The translations under genes were made by a program, and so were the position numbers. From Halalkalibacillus halophilus DSM 18494 (lineage in GTDB: Bacteria > Bacillota > Bacilli > Bacillales > Alkalibacillaceae): DNA of 64,000 nt. Shown here piece after piece: positions 63,077 to 64,000 of this stretch. The DNA lies in NCBI RefSeq assembly GCF_000423105.1, contig NZ_KE383978.1:437389-501388 (forward strand), written 5' to 3'. How positions within the stretch are numbered: position 1 is the first letter of the stretch; each line of letters begins with the position of its first letter. The notes under the pieces are model-generated. The model saw only the letters and a list, made by a program, of their open reading frames with translations. It was not told the origin of the DNA and did no database searches.

Positions 63077-64000
63077 ATGATTATCAACAACAATATCCCT
63101 GCGATGAATACATATCGCCAAATGGGACAAAACCAGAACGACATGCAGTCTTCTATGGAGAAACTATCTTCGGGCCTACGTATTAACCGTGCAGGAGACG
63201 ATGCTGCAGGACTAGCAATCTCTGAAAAAATGCGTGCGCAGATCAATGGTCTTGACCAAGCAAGCCGTAACGCTCAAGACGGAATTTCACTAATTCAAAC
63301 TGCTGAGGGTGCTTTAGACGAGTCACACTCAATCCTTCAACGTATGCGTGAGTTAGCTGTTCAATCTTCTAACGATACAAACGTAGAAGTTGATCGCCAA
63401 GAGTTACAAAAAGAAATGGATCAATTATCTGGCGAACTTTCCCGTATTGCTGATAATACTCAATTTAATACGCAAGACCTTCTAAATGGGGAGTTTGATG
63501 CGACGTTCCATATCGGTGCTAATGAAGGTCAGAATATTGATATTTCAATTGAAGACATGGGCGCTCAGGCACTTGGAGTTGCTCTTGAAGCTAATGATAG
63601 TAACGAATTAGTTGATTCTGCTGGAAATACAGTTGCAACTTTTGTTACTGAAGAAACTGATGTTGATGGGAATGTGACTAAAGAGGCAGGTTACTATGTA
63701 GGTGATGGTACTGGTGATGATCTATTTTTAGCTGCTGATGAAGCTTTAGAAGAGGGAAATAGCACTGGTATTTCAATTTCTTCACAAGAAACTGCCGACT
63801 CTGCAATTTCTACAATAAATGATGCAATTGAAACAGTTTCTTCTCAACGTTCAGAACTTGGTGCTGTCCAAAACCGTTTAGAGCATACAATCTCTAACTT
63901 AGACAACGCCTCTGAAAACCTTTCAGCTGCAGAATCTCGTATTCGTGATGCTGATATGGCTTCAGAAATGATGGAAATGACACGTGCAAACATTCTATCA
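63077..64000 (+). CDS. hag: Flagellin Hag, 3-prime end outside the window
   Basis: 308 codons are present with no stop, so the gene runs off the window edge and lacks probably only the last 10 or so residues. N-terminal D0/D1 domain: MIINNNIPAMNTYRQMG, SSGLRINRAGDDAAGLAISE, then LIQTAEGALDESHSILQRMR. C-terminal D1/D0: SELGAVQNRLEHTISNLDN and AAESRIRDADMASEMMEMTR. The central region (about 165-250) is short and acidic. It has a sigma-D promoter and CsrA-controlled leader. Confidence 0.96.
   Translation, partial: MIINNNIPAMNTYRQMGQNQNDMQSSMEKLSSGLRINRAGDDAAGLAISEKMRAQINGLDQASRNAQDGISLIQTAEGALDESHSILQRMRELAVQSSNDTNVEVDRQELQKEMDQLSGELSRIADNTQFNTQDLLNGEFDATFHIGANEGQNIDISIEDMGAQALGVALEANDSNELVDSAGNTVATFVTEETDVDGNVTKEAGYYVGDGTGDDLFLAADEALEEGNSTGISISSQETADSAISTINDAIETVSSQRSELGAVQNRLEHTISNLDNASENLSAAESRIRDADMASEMMEMTRANILS

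Overview
The window is a chromosomal stretch of a motile, endospore-former-type Bacillaceae. The gene order from about 47.7 kb onward (LCP protein, yvyE, degS, degU, an EAL gene, degV, comFA, comFC, yvyF, flgM, flgN, flgK, flgL, yviE, fliW, csrA, hag) closely matches the Bacillus subtilis degSU-comF-flagellar region. Acidic proteins, several sodium-coupled symporters and the many TTG starts behind strong Shine-Dalgarno sequences fit a salt-tolerant Bacillus relative; this habitat reading is inference. No rRNA, tRNA, insertion sequence, prophage or CRISPR array was seen.

Layout. 0.2-3 kb: glcF/glcD glycolate oxidase subunits (minus strand). 3.1-4.9 kb: nagA-nagB. 4.9-8.3 kb: PucR-type regulator and unknown permease, divergent from a nucleoside hydrolase. 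8.5-11.2 kb: yhdT-panF and a DUF1028 protein. 11.6-14 kb: rbsR-rbsK and a flavin reductase. 14.3-17.2 kb: nitrilase, AEC transporter and FAH-family enzyme. 17.2-24.2 kb: gltC, broken by one in-frame stop, divergent from gltA-gltB. 24.7-27.4 kb: proC and an SLC13-type transporter. 27.5-36.5 kb: a peptidoglycan-recycling cluster (namZ, GNAT, murQ, nagZ, sugar ABC importer, murR). 36.7-39 kb: YtrA-like GntR regulator with an ABC transporter. 39.4-42.5 kb: symporter and amidohydrolase. 42.5-47 kb: AI-2E protein, IDEAL protein, a 42-residue SinI-like protein behind a probable c-di-GMP riboswitch, a lipoprotein and an APC permease. 47.7-64 kb: cell wall, DegSU, competence and flagellar genes, ending inside hag.

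How the genes may work together. NamZ, NagZ and MurQ would turn imported cell-wall sugars into GlcNAc-6-phosphate for NagA and NagB. Nucleoside hydrolase plus RbsK would salvage ribose. DegSU, the SinI-like protein, the EAL phosphodiesterase, FlgM and FliW-CsrA all bear on the choice between swimming and sessile life.

Three things stand out. (1) Five families of intergenic tandem repeats at nine sites share a spacing of 20-21 bp (or 41 bp), about two helical turns, although their sequences differ. (2) A PlcR-like TPR regulator is divergent from an unlisted 47-codon exported peptide gene, which looks like an RRNPP peptide-signalling pair. (3) A c-di-GMP-I-like riboswitch sits directly in front of the SinI-like gene.
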